Below, one piece after another: positions 62,691 to 64,000 of a stretch of 64,000 bases of DNA (position 1 is its first letter; each line of letters starts with the position of its first letter). Position numbers and translations under genes: made by a program. The DNA comes from Chionis minor (lineage: Eukaryota > Chordata > Aves > Charadriiformes > Chionididae). The stretch spans positions 186,001-250,000 of the forward strand of contig VZSF01006713.1 of the NCBI GenBank assembly GCA_013398295.1. The letters run 5' to 3'. The notes beneath the pieces are model-generated. The model saw only the letters and a program-made list of their open reading frames with translations, did not search any database and had not been told where the DNA came from.

Positions 62691-62949
62691 CAAAGTAAAT
62701 TAATAATGCTATTGTCTATGAAGGAGAAACAATTAGGAAGAAGAATAGATCATTGCAAGAGGAGAGGTCAAAAAACTTAGCAAAAATTAACGGTAATATT
62801 TTAATGTGCTGATTTCTTTATAGTCAATTAATATAGAAATTATTATGATATGATGTGTCTAACAAAACACAGAAGTGGCCCCTGAAACTAATTTTTGCAT
62901 ATGAACAAAAGAGAAGAATATCTGATTAAAGCTGAACAAAGCATATGCC

Positions 62950-63250
62950 CAACGTTGAACAGGGCAGTTGATTTAGTGACTGTAGTCACAGATAAGGCTG
63001 AGGTATTCAACAACTTTTTGCCTCAGTCATCAACAAGGTCTTGCAGACCTTTTTGCTTAATTAATTAAATTAAATTAATTTAGTTAAAATTAAAATTAAT
63101 TAAAAGATCTTAGGAGAATAACCAGCAGTGGATGAGGATGGTCAAGTGTTACTTGAACACCCTTGACCCATACAAAGCAACAGAACCCAAAGGGCTGCAT
63201 CAACAGCTGCTGAGAGAGCTGGCATTGACTCTGTGGCTTAATCTTAAAGG
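62950..63250 (+). mobile_element. CR1 LINE internal fragment interrupted by A+T-rich sequence
   Basis: The left part contains AAGGCTGAGGTATTCAACAA and TTTGCCTCAGTCATCA, which match the CR1 ORF2 segment coding KAEV-N-FFASVF. The right part (about 63160-63235) contains AAAGGGCTGCATCAACAG and CTGCTGAGAGAGCTGGC, the GLHP-VLRELA segment that lies shortly after it. Between them is about 50 bp of TTAATTAA-type sequence (63057-63106). The 3' half of the element is missing. Confidence 0.75.
63057..63106. repeat. (TTAA)-type A+T-only tract within CR1
   Basis: About 50 bp of TTAATTAATTAAATTAAATT-like sequence with one G, splitting the CR1 fragment at 62950-63250. Confidence 0.9.
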
Positions 63251-63776
63251 TTACATGAAAGAAAGGTTTTGCCTGGTTCAAGCTGCATTTAATGCCCTGT
63301 AGTTATTATGAACCTTGCATTTTCTTGGATATTGTAGTGGAAGCAAAATAATACTTATTTAGTATGTCTCATCAGGTTCTGAAGATAGTCTTATAGAGCC
63401 CCATGTTTTAATGAAATTTTAAGCGTATCTTATACATTTCTAGCACTACTGAATATTGTCATTTTAGCACATTCTATTGTGTAGAATTTTTCCATTTCAG
63501 TAAGGTGTGGGGTTTTTACATGAAATGGTATACCATGTGATCTGAAAAAACAAAATTTAAAGAAAATTTTAGTAACTCTGGGAAACTTTAAGAACCTTTC
63601 CAGCTAATGGCTCTGAAGCATTATTTACCTTTAATTAAATAAAATAATTGATCATATTTTTCACCACATTTTTCCTGATAAAAATCTTTTGATATACACA
63701 GTTCTCTTATCATGATGTCTAACAATGATGAAAGGGGAGAAGCATCTAGCATTAAGGGATAACCCAAATCATCTGG

Positions 63777-63814
63777 AATACCTTTGAATTTTTGTAATAC
63801 CTTTGAATTTTTGT
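63777..63814. repeat. 19-bp tandem duplication
   Basis: AATACCTTTGAATTTTTGT occurs twice head to tail without mismatch. Confidence 0.95.
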
Positions 63815-64000
63815 AATGCTTGGGGATTTTTTTTCTTTTCTTTTAATTAAACAAACTCTGACATGTCCACATTTATATGTTTTCATCTCACAGAACAAAT
63901 GCCATCTGTCAAGAGAACGTATGCTGTTATTGACTATGAAGTTTAACTAGCATCAGTGGGAGAAATCATATCTCTTTAGACATTCATAGCAAGTTTTACT

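Larger units (their letters stand above)
45571..64000 (-). other. IPO11 intron, open at the right edge of the window
   Basis: At least 18.4 kb upstream (in gene terms) of the 45475-45570 exon. I looked on the minus strand for the exon expected next and saw none. Recognisable contents are an ERVL-like LTR piece, a hAT-like fragment, two CR1 pieces, microsatellites and short tandem duplications, all listed separately. The rest is unassigned A+T-rich sequence. A small missed exon remains possible. Confidence 0.6.

Noticed and set aside
1..64000. tRNA, rRNA, CRISPR arrays, operons or phage genes
   Set aside because: None seen on reading both strands; the window is vertebrate chromosomal DNA.

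Overview
The window is vertebrate, almost certainly bird, chromosomal DNA. The evidence is the set of CR1 LINE copies that end in the usual ATTCTRTG-type 3' octamers, ERVL-like LTRs of a kind common in bird genomes, an A+T-rich background with tiny ORFs only, and the spliced 3' end of a conserved vertebrate gene. No bacterial, plasmid or phage feature is present.

The one clearly recognised gene is IPO11 (importin-11, a RanGTP-binding nuclear import receptor), on the minus strand. Its last three coding exons lie at 45475-45570, 43134-43218 and 35020-35184. The reading phase is exact across both junctions, with GT/AG introns, a TAA stop at 35022-35020 and an AATAAA about 120 bp beyond the stop. 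Everything right of 45570 (more than 18 kb) looks like intron: I found no earlier exon there. In birds the block around IPO11 (KIF2A-DIMT1-IPO11-HTR1A) is on the Z chromosome as far as I know, so a Z origin is plausible but inferred.

Layout. 1-1737: nothing recognised. 1738-4015: a 5'-truncated CR1 on the minus strand, with a readable reverse-transcriptase block. 4016-15500: A+T-rich, no gene, one 24-bp palindrome. 15501-16244 and 17114-17924: two related solo LTRs in opposite orientation, each with its own 5-bp target duplication. 17925-27109: no gene. 27110-29905: three CR1 pieces. About 31270-31835: a CpG-dense island with consensus splice donors on both strands, the best candidate for an unannotated promoter or first exon. 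31836-34869: no gene; short repeats and a poly-C run. 34870-45570: IPO11 end. 45571-64000: intron, holding a decayed hAT-transposase-like fragment (about 55880-56361), a 5'-truncated ERVL-type LTR (about 54455-54883), CR1 pieces (59405-59935 and about 62950-63250) and microsatellites.

I found no exotic multi-gene system. The most informative oddities are a 32-bp tandem duplication that copied an IPO11 splice acceptor and whose extra acceptor has lost its AG, the bidirectional CpG island about 3.2 kb past the IPO11 stop, and the facing pair of solo LTRs, one of which carries a perfect 15-bp-stem hairpin.
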